Assembly (NCBI RefSeq): GCF_900637975.1
Contig: NZ_LR134477.1
Coordinates: forward strand, 2,294,001 to 2,358,000
Direction: 5' to 3'
DNA: 64,000 nt
Source of the DNA: Actinomyces viscosus
Lineage (GTDB): Bacteria > Actinomycetota > Actinomycetes > Actinomycetales > Actinomycetaceae
Each line of letters starts with the position of its first letter. Position 1 is the stretch's first letter. The translations under genes were made by a program, and so were the position numbers. The notes under the pieces are model-generated. The model made no database searches and was not told the origin of the DNA. It saw nothing but the letters and a program-made list of their open reading frames with translations. This document shows, piece by piece, positions 9,238-17,340 of this stretch.

Positions 9238-9423
9238 GCGATCTCGTCAGTGGCGCCGCTGTCAGCAGCAGCACCGCCCGGGCCTCGCCCGTGGCCCTCT
9301 CGCTCTCGTGACCCTCTCGGCCCGAACCGGGCGACCGCCATTGCAGTCGATCCCGCCTCCTGCCCGCAACCGCACACGGCTCAATCGTGTCGCAGGACGC
9401 ACTCGATTTTGCTCACTACCCTT

Positions 9424-9451
9424 TGACCTGCAACACACGGAGGCTACAATG
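9424..9451 (+). promoter_or_regulatory. Probable sigma-70-type promoter of crp
   Basis: TTGACC at 9424-9429 and TACAAT at 9446-9451, separated by 16 bp, lie in the 309-bp nth-crp gap. Transcription would start near 9458 and leave a leader of about 90 nt. The sequence around 9460-9480 contains GTCACA and TGCCAC halves that could be a Crp self-binding site, but I see no full symmetrical box. The rest of the gap holds nothing else recognisable. Confidence 0.6.
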
Positions 9452-9546
9452 CTCGACGGCGTGCCACAGGTCACAAGCCGTGGCAGGATAGACCCGAGGG
9501 CTCCCGCATGCGGGATGCCAGCCCCCTAACCACCAGGAGGATCTCC

Positions 9547-10224
9547 GTGGAAGACAGCATTATCTCCAGGATCCCGCTCTTCGAGGGCCTGAGCCCGGAT
9601 GAGCAGGAGGAACTGCGCGCCATGATGACGCAGACGACTCTGCGCCGTGGCGAGACCCTCTTCAACGAGGGCGACTCAGGCGACCGCCTCTACATTCTCC
9701 TCTCCGGAAAGGTGAAGCTCGGCCACGCCAGCGCCGACGGCCGCGAGAACCTGCTCGCGGTGCTCGGCCCCGGCGAGATCGTCGGCGAGCTAACCCTGTT
9801 CGACCCGGGCCCGCGCTCCACCACCGCCACCGCCGTGGCCCCCACCGAGCTCCTGACGCTGGACCACAACCAGCTCATGACCTTCGTGGAGTCCCACCCG
9901 CAGCTGGCTAAGGACATGCTGCGCGCCCTGGCCCAGCGCCTGCGCCGCACCAACACCGCACTGGCCGACCTCGTCTTCTCCGACGTGCCCGGCCGCGTGG
10001 CCAAGGCCCTGCTGGACCTGGCCGACCGCTTCGGCTCGCCCACCGACGACGGCGTCCACGTCCCCCACGACCTCACCCAGGAGGAGCTCGCCCAGCTGGT
10101 GGGCGCCTCGCGCGAGACGGTCAACAAGTCGCTGGCGGAGTTCGTCTCCCGCGGCTGGATCCGCCTGGAGGGCCGAGCCGTCACGCTGCTCGACGTCGAC
10201 CGCCTGCGTCGTCGCGCCCGCTGA
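9547..10224 (+). CDS. crp: CRP/FNR family transcriptional regulator
   Basis: A 225-residue regulator with an N-terminal cyclic-nucleotide-binding beta barrel (phosphate-binding motif GEIVGELTLFDPGPRSTTATA near residues 78-98) and a C-terminal winged helix (LTQEELAQLVGASRETVNKSLAEFVSRGW). GTG 9547 was chosen because AGGAGG lies 6 bp upstream and it gives the standard length; the frame is open 13 codons further. Size, motifs and neighbours correspond to M. tuberculosis Crp (Rv3676) and corynebacterial GlxR, global cAMP-responsive regulators. Confidence 0.93.
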   Translation: MEDSIISRIPLFEGLSPDEQEELRAMMTQTTLRRGETLFNEGDSGDRLYILLSGKVKLGHASADGRENLLAVLGPGEIVGELTLFDPGPRSTTATAVAPTELLTLDHNQLMTFVESHPQLAKDMLRALAQRLRRTNTALADLVFSDVPGRVAKALLDLADRFGSPTDDGVHVPHDLTQEELAQLVGASRETVNKSLAEFVSRGWIRLEGRAVTLLDVDRLRRRAR

Positions 10225-10309
10225 GGGCCCGTTTCGGGTCACGAGCCCTCCACGCAGCACGCCTGAGCCAGGCGCTCGGGCGCTGAGGCACCCCGCACAC
10301 CAGTAATGA

Positions 10310-10351
10310 CGCCGCGTCTGCGGTCCGTACCCACGGACCGCAGACGCGGCG
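10310..10351. terminator. Bidirectional terminator hairpin
   Basis: A perfect 19-bp stem, GCCGCGTCTGCGGTCCGT and its complement plus one closing pair, encloses the 4-nt loop ACCC. It lies between the convergent crp and DUF4177 genes, about 90 bp after crp. There is no T run, as is common in actinobacteria. Confidence 0.8.
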
Positions 10352-10411
10352 CGCTGCTGGAGATCTGTTCCTCTGCGCTGCCCGCTCCGTCGACGCTCTC
10401 GTCGGCGGAGC

Positions 10412-10603
10412 TCAGGGCCGGGGGCGCTTGAGGTAGGCGACGAGGTTCTCCGTGCCGGACGGACCGGGCACGACCTGAACGAGCTCCCAGCCGTCAGCAC
10501 CCCACTGGTCGAGGATCTGCTTGGTGGCGTGGGTGATGAGGGGGACGGTGACGTACTCCCAGACCGTCGGGGCGCCGGAGACGTGGTCGGATGATGCAGT
10601 CAT
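10412..10603 (-). CDS. DUF4177 small protein
   Basis: A 63-residue protein of the DUF4177 family, with VWEYVTVPLITHATKQ and the typical GADGWELVQVVPG motif followed by a short basic end. ATG 10603 gives the family length; the open frame extends 48 codons further into non-conserved sequence. Function unknown. A protein of this type sits in the same place in the mycobacterial crp-whiB4-ponA2 block (Rv3678A). Confidence 0.82.
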   Translation of the reverse strand: MTASSDHVSGAPTVWEYVTVPLITHATKQILDQWGADGWELVQVVPGPSGTENLVAYLKRPRP

Positions 10604-10667
10604 GGATCTCAGCCTAGAGCCCGCTGCGAGGCGCCGGAAGTCCGAGCGCGCCCGGGCGCCGGCCGGC

Positions 10668-11003
10668 TCAGGAGGCGCAGCGCACCCGGGCCAGGATGCG
10701 GGGCGCGCGGCGGGCGTGGATCTCGGCGACGAACTCGTCGTCCTCACGCTGGAGCCACAGCCCCCAGTCGTCGACCTCGGGGAAGCGTCGCAGCAGCGCC
10801 CGCCTCTCCCGCTCGGTCAGCCCTCCCCAGACGCCGAAGCTGGACTCGGAGTTGAGAGCCTCGGCCAGACACTCCATGCGAACCGGACAGGCGAAGCACA
10901 GTGATCTCGCGTCGCGTTGCTCAGCCCCCTTGCCGAAGAGCTGGTCGGGCTCGACAGTTGCGCACGCCGCCCTGGCCGCCCAGGTCTGGTCGTCTTGAGT
11001 CAT
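10668..11003 (-). CDS. WhiB family iron-sulfur regulator, WhiB4-like
   Basis: A 111-residue WhiB-like protein (start ATG 11003). The four [4Fe-4S] cysteines are in ACATVEPDQLF and CFACPVRMEC. They are followed by the turn motif FGVWGGLTERERRALLRRFPE, which contacts the primary sigma factor region in this family. The sequence around the cluster and the neighbouring ponA2-like gene point to the WhiB4 group, an oxygen- and NO-sensitive redox regulator in mycobacteria. The WhiB4 assignment is by resemblance and synteny. Confidence 0.88.
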   Translation of the reverse strand: MTQDDQTWAARAACATVEPDQLFGKGAEQRDARSLCFACPVRMECLAEALNSESSFGVWGGLTERERRALLRRFPEVDDWGLWLQREDDEFVAEIHARRAPRILARVRCAS

Positions 11004-11678
11004 GCTCACTCCCGATTCATTCAACGGCCGACGCCGTTGTCGGTCACGTCACAGCCGTTACCGTATGGCAACCGGGCGCCGCACACCAAATCCCATTTCT
11101 GTCGTCCAGCCGGCTTCGGCGACGCAGAGCTCCGCAAGACCGGCGCCCACCACCGCATTCAAGGGGAGTTCTCTGATAGCGAGCCAATTACTGAACGTCG
11201 GGCTCCTCGAGATCTCACCTTTCGCAAGGTTGGAAAATCCAGTTCTCACGGCCGCAGGACCACCTCCGGTCCACCAACGTCGTCGGCGGACCGTGACCCC
11301 GCCGCAACCCGTTCCTGAAGATCTCTTGAGAAATCTCTGAGGGTTGGGCGCCGTCTCGCCATGCGGTTGATCCGCGCCGCTTGTGACCTCCTGCTGCCGG
11401 GCGACCATCGACAGTCGCCGACGACGCCCGGCCGGCTCCTCCTCCCGTTACCTTGTTGGTGGTCCCGGGTGGTCCGGGGCTGGGCCAGCTGCTGTGGGCA
11501 TGATGTCTTGCCCCTGTCTTCTAATGATCCGGGGGGTGTTGTCACCCGCGGCAGCCGGGCGCTGGTGACCGCTGATAAGGGGAACGACCCGCTGCGTGTG
11601 AGGTCTTTCGTAACGTGGGTGCGGGACCGGTCGTCCACCGGCTGACCCTCACCCATGCAGCGAGAGGTGGCAGGAGAG
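11004..11678. other. Gap between whiB and IS110 transposase: promoter plus IS left end
   Basis: No convincing gene. Bases near 11004-11100 must hold the whiB promoter, including an imperfect ACGGC-rich inverted repeat. From roughly 11440 the sequence changes to G-rich hairpin-forming DNA with GTCACC...GGTGAC arms at 11541-11569, interpreted as the non-coding left end of the IS110 element. Confidence 0.5.
11440..11660 (+). ncRNA. Candidate bridge RNA region of the IS110 element
   Basis: IS110-group elements encode, in the non-coding left end just before the transposase, a structured RNA that pairs with both donor and target DNA. This 220-nt stretch has the right position and orientation and contains several potential stems: GGTGGTCCCGGGTGGTCC around 11458-11475 and GTCACC/GGTGAC at 11541-11569. 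Exact ends and guide loops cannot be fixed without aligning other copies. Inference from family knowledge. Confidence 0.4.
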
Positions 11679-12887
11679 ATGGATATCGAGGACATCGACG
11701 TCTTCATCGGCATCGACGTCGGCAAGAGCGAGCACTGGGCCACGGCCCTGAGCCGGGACGGGCAGAAGGTCCTCGACAGGGCCCTGCCCAACGACGAGGA
11801 CCGGCTGCGTGAGGTCTACCAGCGCCTGCAGGCAAAGGGGCAGGTGCTGGTGGTGGTCGACCAGCCCGCCACCATCGGGGCCCTGGCGGTGGCGGTGGCT
11901 CAGGACATGGGCATCACCGTGGGCTACCTGCCCGGGCTGTCGATGCGCCGCATCGCTGACCTGACGCCGGGCAGCGCCAAGACCGACGCCAAGGACGCTG
12001 CCGTCATCGCCGGCGCAGCCAGGACCATGCCTCACACCCTGAGAGCCGTCAGCGCCTCGGAGGAAGAGGCTGCGGCGCTGAGCATGCTGACTGGCTTCGA
12101 CCTGGACCTGGCCCGCCAGGTCAACCAGACCGCAAACCGGATCCGGGGCCTGTACACCCAGATCCACCCCGCCCTCGAGGCCGTGGTGGGGCCCTGGCTG
12201 GAGCACGACGCCGTCTTGGAGGTCGTCGCCGCCTGGCCCACTCCAGCCGATCTGAAGCGAGCGGGCAAGGCAAGGATTGACGCCAGGCTCAAGAAGCACG
12301 GGTGCAGGCGGCACGCCACCTGGGCCGGCCAGATCGTCTCGGCCCTGGAGCACCAGACCGTGGTGGTCGCCGGCACCGACGCCGCCGCAGTGGTGCTGCC
12401 CCACCTGGCTAGGCAGCTCATCTCCCTGCACGCTCAGCGGGCCGATGTCGCAGCCCAGGTCGAGACCCTGGTGCAGGCCCACCCTCTTTACCAGGTCCTG
12501 ACCTCCATGCCCGGGATCGGGGTCAGGACCGCAGCCGTCTTCCTGGCCGAGACCCTGGGCAAGACCTTCGACGCCGGAGCCCAGCTGGCCTCCTACGCCG
12601 GGCTCGCTCCTGTCACACGTCGCTCCGGCTCATCGATCCGTGGTGAGCACGTCTCCCACGGCGGCAACAAGAGGCTCAAGCGCGCCATGTTCCTGTCCGC
12701 CTTCGCCTCACTGCGCTCCGACCCCGTCTCCCGGGCCTACTACCAGCGCAAACGCAACCAGGGCAAACGCCATAACCAGGCCGTCCTCGCCCTGGCCCAC
12801 CGCCGCATCCTGACCCTGCACGCCATGATCCGCAACGGCGCACTCTACGACCCCCAACCAGCCACGAAACTACCCACCGCCGCTTGA
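11679..12887 (+). CDS. IS110 family transposase (DEDD recombinase)
   Basis: A transposase of about 402 residues. The N-terminal RuvC-like DEDD domain starts with VFIGIDVGKSEHWATAL; its acidic motifs continue with VVVDQPATIG and AKTDAKDAAVIA. The C-terminal transposase_20 domain carries MPGIGVRTAAVFLAE and YAGLAPVTRRSGSS, containing the serine used with the DEDD site. ATG 11679 is preferred because AGGAG lies 3-7 bp upstream; an ATG eight codons earlier is possible. Intact, so the element may be active. It separates whiB from ponA2-like sequence that is contiguous in relatives. Confidence 0.93.
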   Translation: MDIEDIDVFIGIDVGKSEHWATALSRDGQKVLDRALPNDEDRLREVYQRLQAKGQVLVVVDQPATIGALAVAVAQDMGITVGYLPGLSMRRIADLTPGSAKTDAKDAAVIAGAARTMPHTLRAVSASEEEAAALSMLTGFDLDLARQVNQTANRIRGLYTQIHPALEAVVGPWLEHDAVLEVVAAWPTPADLKRAGKARIDARLKKHGCRRHATWAGQIVSALEHQTVVVAGTDAAAVVLPHLARQLISLHAQRADVAAQVETLVQAHPLYQVLTSMPGIGVRTAAVFLAETLGKTFDAGAQLASYAGLAPVTRRSGSSIRGEHVSHGGNKRLKRAMFLSAFASLRSDPVSRAYYQRKRNQGKRHNQAVLALAHRRILTLHAMIRNGALYDPQPATKLPTAA

Positions 12888-13041
12888 CACACCACATAGG
12901 GGCACCCCCCTGTCCGGAGGGGCGCTGGAGGGTCACCGGAGGGCCTCCAGAGGGTCATCAAGGCAGTCTCCTAGGGTCTTCTCAGGGCGAGGGGGGTCTA
13001 CGCCACTGCATCCTCCGAGCGATTCCACGTAGGCTGGCGCC

Positions 13042-15114
13042 ATGGCGAACTCCTCTGCGCGCGGACGCTCTCTGACACCACCCCAGGTCGTCTCGATGCT
13101 CGTGGTCTTTCTGGCACTGTCGGGCGTCGGCGGGGTCCTGTCCGCGGGCTTCGCCACTCCCTTCGTGGGCGTCACGGCGGCCCTGACCAAGGCCTCCGCC
13201 GAGCTCTTCGAGGAGCTCCCCAGCGACTTCAACGTCCAGCAGCCCAGCCAGATCTCGACCCTCCTGGCGTCCGACGGGAGCGAGATCGCTCAGTTCTACG
13301 CGGAGAACCGCATCGTGGTGCCCCTGAGCGAGATCTCGGTCAACATGCAGAACGCGATCGTCGCTGTGGAGGACCAGCGCTTCTACCAGCACCAGGGGGT
13401 CGACCCCACCGGCATGGTGCGCGCCCTGGTCTCCAACAACTCGGGCGGCTCGCGCCAGGGCGCCTCGACCCTGACGCAGCAGTACGTGCGCAACACGCTC
13501 ATCGAGACCGGCCTGAAGAACGATGACCACAAGATCATCAAGGACGCCACCGAGAGCACCGTGGCCCGCAAGCTGCGGGAGATGAAGTTCGCGCTCAGTC
13601 TGGAGCAGAAGTACTCCAAGCAGCAGATCCTCGAGGGCTACCTCAACATCGCCGCCTTCAGCCCCTCCACCTACGGGGTGGAGGCCTCCTCGCTGCACTA
13701 CTTCAACAAGCACGCCAAGGACCTGACGGTGGCCGAGGCCGCCCTGCTGGCCGGGACGACCAACGCCCCCAGCGCCTACGACCCCGAGTCCCAGCCGGAG
13801 CTGGCCAAGAGCCGTAGGGACTGGGTTCTGTCCAAGATGCTGGAGGAGAAGTTCATTACCCAGGAGCAGTACGACGAGGCCGTCAACTCCGAGATCCAGC
13901 TCAATGTTCAGGAAGCACCTGCCGGCTGCGGTGCCGCGGGCAGCTACGCCTACTTCTGCACCTACGTGGTCAACGAGATCCTCGGCTCAGAGAACTTCGG
14001 GCCCGACGTCGCCTCTCGCCGCCAGCTCCTGACGCGCGGCGGACTGAAGATCACCACCACCCTGGACCTCCAGCGGCAGAACGCCGCCGACAGCATCATT
14101 CAGGCCAAGACCCCGATCGGGGACTCCGACGGGGCCAACTCCACCATCGTCTCGGTCGAGCCCGGCACGGGAAAGATCCGGGCCCTGGCTCAGAACACCA
14201 CCTATGAGGACTCCCAGCTCGTCTTCGCGGCAGACGCCAAGCACGGTGGGGTCGAGCTCCCCGATGGAAACGTCGGCTTCCAGCCAGGTTCGACCTTCAA
14301 GGCACTCATCCTGGCCGAGTGGCTCAAAACCGGCCACACGGCCGCCCAGACGGTGAACGCGTCCGCGCCAAGAACCTATCCGCCCAACACGTTCAACATT
14401 CCCTGCGCCCCTGAGCTCGCCGCCAGCTCCTGGACCGTCAACAACGTGGCCGGCACCAACGCCGGCGTCATGACTGTCCGAGACGCCACGAAGCAGTCCA
14501 TCAACGTGGGCTTCACCGAGATGCTCAAGCAGCTGGACGTCTGCGACGTCACGCAGTTCGCCGCTTCGATCGGCGTCACCAAGGCGGACGGCAGCCAGCT
14601 GGATCCCGACCCCTCGCTGGCCCTGGGCGCCAAGCCCGTGCCGCCACTCAGCATGGCCAACGCCTACGCCACCTTCGCCTCCGGCGGCAAGTACTGCAAG
14701 CCCATCGCCATCGACTCGATCCTGGACGCCAGCGGCACCTCCATGGCGATTCCCAGCGCCGACTGCACCCAGGCCATGGATCAGAACGTCGCCGATCAGA
14801 CGGCGATCACGCTCCAGGCCACCTCGGAGTCCGGCGGTACCGCCAAGGACGCCGGAATCGGCAGGGCGATCGCGGGCAAGACCGGAACCACGGATGAGGC
14901 CGAGAACGCCTGGTTCGTGGGCTTCACCCCGCAGCTGTCCACCGCGGTGTGGATCGGTGACGCCAAGGAGAGCAACAAGAGCCTCGCGGGCAGGACTATC
15001 GGTGGCCAGTACTTCGCCAGAATGTACGGTAGCGATCTGGCCGTGCCGATGTGGCGCGACTACATGTCGCAGGCCCTGGCGAATGACCCGGTCCTGCCCA
15101 TCCCCTCCCACTAG
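13042..15114 (+). CDS. Bifunctional class A penicillin-binding protein, PonA2-like
   Basis: A 690-residue peptidoglycan synthase with an N-terminal signal-anchor (residues 13-35), a GT51 glycosyltransferase domain (VEDQRFYQHQGVDPTGMVRA near residue 113, then GASTLTQQYVRN) and a transpeptidase domain. The transpeptidase motifs are STFK (PGSTFKALILAEWL), SIN (KQSINVGF) and KTG (IAGKTGTTDEAENAWFVG). There is no PASTA domain. It acts on the outer membrane face in cell-wall assembly. Position after whiB and before a metallophosphoesterase matches M. tuberculosis ponA2 (Rv3682). Confidence 0.93.
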   Translation: MANSSARGRSLTPPQVVSMLVVFLALSGVGGVLSAGFATPFVGVTAALTKASAELFEELPSDFNVQQPSQISTLLASDGSEIAQFYAENRIVVPLSEISVNMQNAIVAVEDQRFYQHQGVDPTGMVRALVSNNSGGSRQGASTLTQQYVRNTLIETGLKNDDHKIIKDATESTVARKLREMKFALSLEQKYSKQQILEGYLNIAAFSPSTYGVEASSLHYFNKHAKDLTVAEAALLAGTTNAPSAYDPESQPELAKSRRDWVLSKMLEEKFITQEQYDEAVNSEIQLNVQEAPAGCGAAGSYAYFCTYVVNEILGSENFGPDVASRRQLLTRGGLKITTTLDLQRQNAADSIIQAKTPIGDSDGANSTIVSVEPGTGKIRALAQNTTYEDSQLVFAADAKHGGVELPDGNVGFQPGSTFKALILAEWLKTGHTAAQTVNASAPRTYPPNTFNIPCAPELAASSWTVNNVAGTNAGVMTVRDATKQSINVGFTEMLKQLDVCDVTQFAASIGVTKADGSQLDPDPSLALGAKPVPPLSMANAYATFASGGKYCKPIAIDSILDASGTSMAIPSADCTQAMDQNVADQTAITLQATSESGGTAKDAGIGRAIAGKTGTTDEAENAWFVGFTPQLSTAVWIGDAKESNKSLAGRTIGGQYFARMYGSDLAVPMWRDYMSQALANDPVLPIPSH

Positions 15115-15180
15115 TGGGCACCGGTCACCCGGCACCGATGAACACACGCAACAACTGAACAGAAGAGGACCTGACTCTCT

Positions 15181-16182
15181 ATGACGCCCTCCCCTGCCGG
15201 CCGCACGGCCCTGTCCGTCGTCGGCACCACCGTCGCCCTGGGCGCGGCCACGCTGGCCTACAGCCTCATTGAGGCCCGGTGCCCCGTCCTGCGACGCATC
15301 GACGTGCCGGTCCTGGCCGCCGATGAGGAGCCTCTCACGGTGCTGCACCTGTCCGACCTGCACCTGACCGACCACACCGAGGCGAGGGTCGAGTGGGTGC
15401 GGCGCCTGGCGGACGTGCAGCCTGACGTCGTCGTCAACACCGGGGACAACCTGTCCCTGTCCTCCGGGCTGGAGCCGCTGCGGCGGGCCCTGGAACCGCT
15501 GACGGGTCTGCCCGGCGCCTTCGTCATGGGCGACCACGACTACCGCACCACCGTGTTCCGCCTGCCCACGCGCTACCTGCACCGAGACCCGCGCAAGGCC
15601 TCCAGCCGCGTCCGCGAGGAGGACATCGAGGCCCTGCCCTGGGAGGAGGTCCGCGATCTGCAGGCGGCCGGCGGCTGGGCGGACCTGACCAACCGGCGCG
15701 GCTCCCTCACTGTGCGCGGGCGGCGCATCGAGCTGGTCGGCGTCGACGACCCGCACGCCAACCGCGACGTCCTCCCCCTCCCCCGGGCCGCCGGCGATAC
15801 GTCGGGTTCGGCGGCCTCGGCGCTCTCCCTGCCGGCGATCCGCGACCGTGAGGGCCGGGCCCTGCGGCTGGGGCTCACGCACGCCCCCTACCGGCGGGTC
15901 CTGGAGGCGATGTCGGCCGACGACGTCGACCTGGTTCTGGCCGGGCACACGCACGGCGGGCAGCTGTGCGTGCCCGGGTTGGGGGCGCTGGTGACCAACT
16001 GCGACCTGGACCCGGGGCGCGCCTCCGGGCTGTCGCAGTGGCCGGGCCGGCTCGGGGACCCACGGGCGGCCGACCACATGTACCTGCACGTCTCGGCCGG
16101 GCTGGGCACGAGTCCCTTCACGCCCGTGCGCCTGGCCTGCCGGCCCGAGGCCACGCTGCTGAGGCTGCTGCCGGCGCAGTAA
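15181..16182 (+). CDS. Membrane-anchored metallophosphoesterase
   Basis: A 333-residue calcineurin-like phosphoesterase with an N-terminal hydrophobic anchor (about residues 10-28). Metal ligands are DLHLTD, NTGDNLS, MGDHDYR (where GNHD is usual), LTHAPYR and GHTHGGQLCVPG. The family acts on phosphoesters at the cell surface; the substrate is unknown. It is the Rv3683 counterpart in the ponA2 block, 66 bp downstream and probably co-transcribed. Confidence 0.88.
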   Translation: MTPSPAGRTALSVVGTTVALGAATLAYSLIEARCPVLRRIDVPVLAADEEPLTVLHLSDLHLTDHTEARVEWVRRLADVQPDVVVNTGDNLSLSSGLEPLRRALEPLTGLPGAFVMGDHDYRTTVFRLPTRYLHRDPRKASSRVREEDIEALPWEEVRDLQAAGGWADLTNRRGSLTVRGRRIELVGVDDPHANRDVLPLPRAAGDTSGSAASALSLPAIRDREGRALRLGLTHAPYRRVLEAMSADDVDLVLAGHTHGGQLCVPGLGALVTNCDLDPGRASGLSQWPGRLGDPRAADHMYLHVSAGLGTSPFTPVRLACRPEATLLRLLPAQ

Positions 16183-16335
16183 CGACTGCCTGGCGACTCC
16201 TGACCGAGCGCGCCACCAACGTCGACCAAGACTTCATAGATGACGCGGAGCCGTGTCGTCTATGACGCTTTGGTTGATCCGGTGGGCTCAGAGGACCGTC
16301 GGCGGACCCTCAGTGCTGGTTCTCAGTGCCGGCAG

Positions 16336-17226
16336 TCAGTGGCGCCAGCGGGCGAAGCCGCCCTCGGAGCTGATGACCTGCCCGGTGATCCAGCGGGCCT
16401 CGTCGGTGAGCAGCCAGGTGATGAGTCGGGCGGCGTCGTCGGGCTCGCCCCAGCGGCCCTGGGGGAACATGGCGGCCGTCGCCCGGCGGTCCGCCTCGGT
16501 GACGTAGCCGGTGTCGACGGGGCCGGGGTTGACCGTGTTGACGGTGATGCCGACGTCGATGAGCTCATCGGCGATCGTCAGGGTGACGCCAGCGATGGCG
16601 GCCTTGGCGGCGGCGTAGGCGACCTCCCCGGGCAGGGGCCCCAGGCCCTGACCGGAGGTGAGGAAGACGATGGCGCCGTGGCGCCGCCCGGCGCGCTGCG
16701 GGGCCGGTGCGGCGAAGCCGTCCTGGCCGGCGAAGGCCTGCGCCAGGAGGATGGAGGCGCGGGCGTCGACGGCCCAGTGGGCGTCCAGGATGGCCTCGGT
16801 CGTCTCGGCGAGCGGGCCGTCGGGGCTGCTCATCGCCTGGTTGCACACGAGGGCGTCGAGGTGACCGGCCCCGGCCACGGCCTGCTCGACGACGCGAGCC
16901 GGCTCCCCGGGGGCGGCCAGGTCGGCGCCGATGTCGATGAGCCGGGCCGGGCCGACCAGGTGGGTGCGGATGGAGGCCATGACGGCCTCGACGTCGTCGG
17001 CACCCCAGGGCTGGGAGGCGTCGTGCGGGCGGTAGTGGTGGGCGACGACGCTCGCCCCGTAGTCGGCGGCGCGGCAGGCGATGGCGTGGCCGATGCCGAC
17101 GCGGCGGCTGACGCCGGTGACCAGGACCGTGCGGCCCGCCAGGGGCAGCGGGTCGCGGCCGGCGGGGAGGGCGTTACTAAGGACGTCACCGTCGGGGCGA
17201 GGCGGATGCTGAGCGTCGGCGGTCAT
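16336..17226 (-). CDS. SDR family NAD(P)-dependent oxidoreductase
   Basis: A 296-residue short-chain dehydrogenase. The Rossmann glycine motif is TGVSRRVGIGHAIACRA, the NAG-type strand is VCNQA, the catalytic Ser is in IVFLTSGQG, and the Tyr/Lys pair is YAAAKAAIAGVT. The C-terminus ISSEGGFAR is typical of classical SDRs. Start ATG 17226; the frame runs 80 codons further but without conserved sequence. Divergent from the SWIM operon with a 114-bp gap. Substrate unknown. Confidence 0.85.
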   Translation of the reverse strand: MTADAQHPPRPDGDVLSNALPAGRDPLPLAGRTVLVTGVSRRVGIGHAIACRAADYGASVVAHHYRPHDASQPWGADDVEAVMASIRTHLVGPARLIDIGADLAAPGEPARVVEQAVAGAGHLDALVCNQAMSSPDGPLAETTEAILDAHWAVDARASILLAQAFAGQDGFAAPAPQRAGRRHGAIVFLTSGQGLGPLPGEVAYAAAKAAIAGVTLTIADELIDVGITVNTVNPGPVDTGYVTEADRRATAAMFPQGRWGEPDDAARLITWLLTDEARWITGQVISSEGGFARWRH

Positions 17227-17257
17227 GCCCGCCAGTCTAGGAAGGGTGCACGTCACT

Positions 17258-17277
17258 GGGGAGATCTCCCCATGGGG
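17258..17277. promoter_or_regulatory. Overlapping palindromes in the SDR/SWIM divergent promoter region
   Basis: GGGGAGATCTCCCC (17258-17271) is a perfect 14-bp palindrome overlapped by CCCCATGGGG (17268-17277). It sits between two divergent starts (17226 and 17341), the expected place for an operator. No known regulator matched. Confidence 0.4.
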
Positions 17278-17340
17278 ATCGTTGATGCTGCTGCCACGCA
17301 GGGCGCATTGGTGTCGCAGCCCTGCCCTATTCTCGGCCCC

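Larger units (their letters stand above)
11430..12930 (+). mobile_element. IS110-type insertion sequence (ends approximate)
   Basis: The element comprises the transposase gene plus about 240 bp of non-coding left end and a short right end just after the stop. IS110 elements lack long terminal inverted repeats, so the boundaries cannot be read from one copy. The limits given are where whiB-side and ponA-side sequence seem to change. Confidence 0.6.

Noticed and set aside
16240..17340. Upstream extension of the SWIM protein frame
   Set aside because: Covers the SDR gene on the opposite strand and has no conserved sequence; ATG 17341 is the better start.
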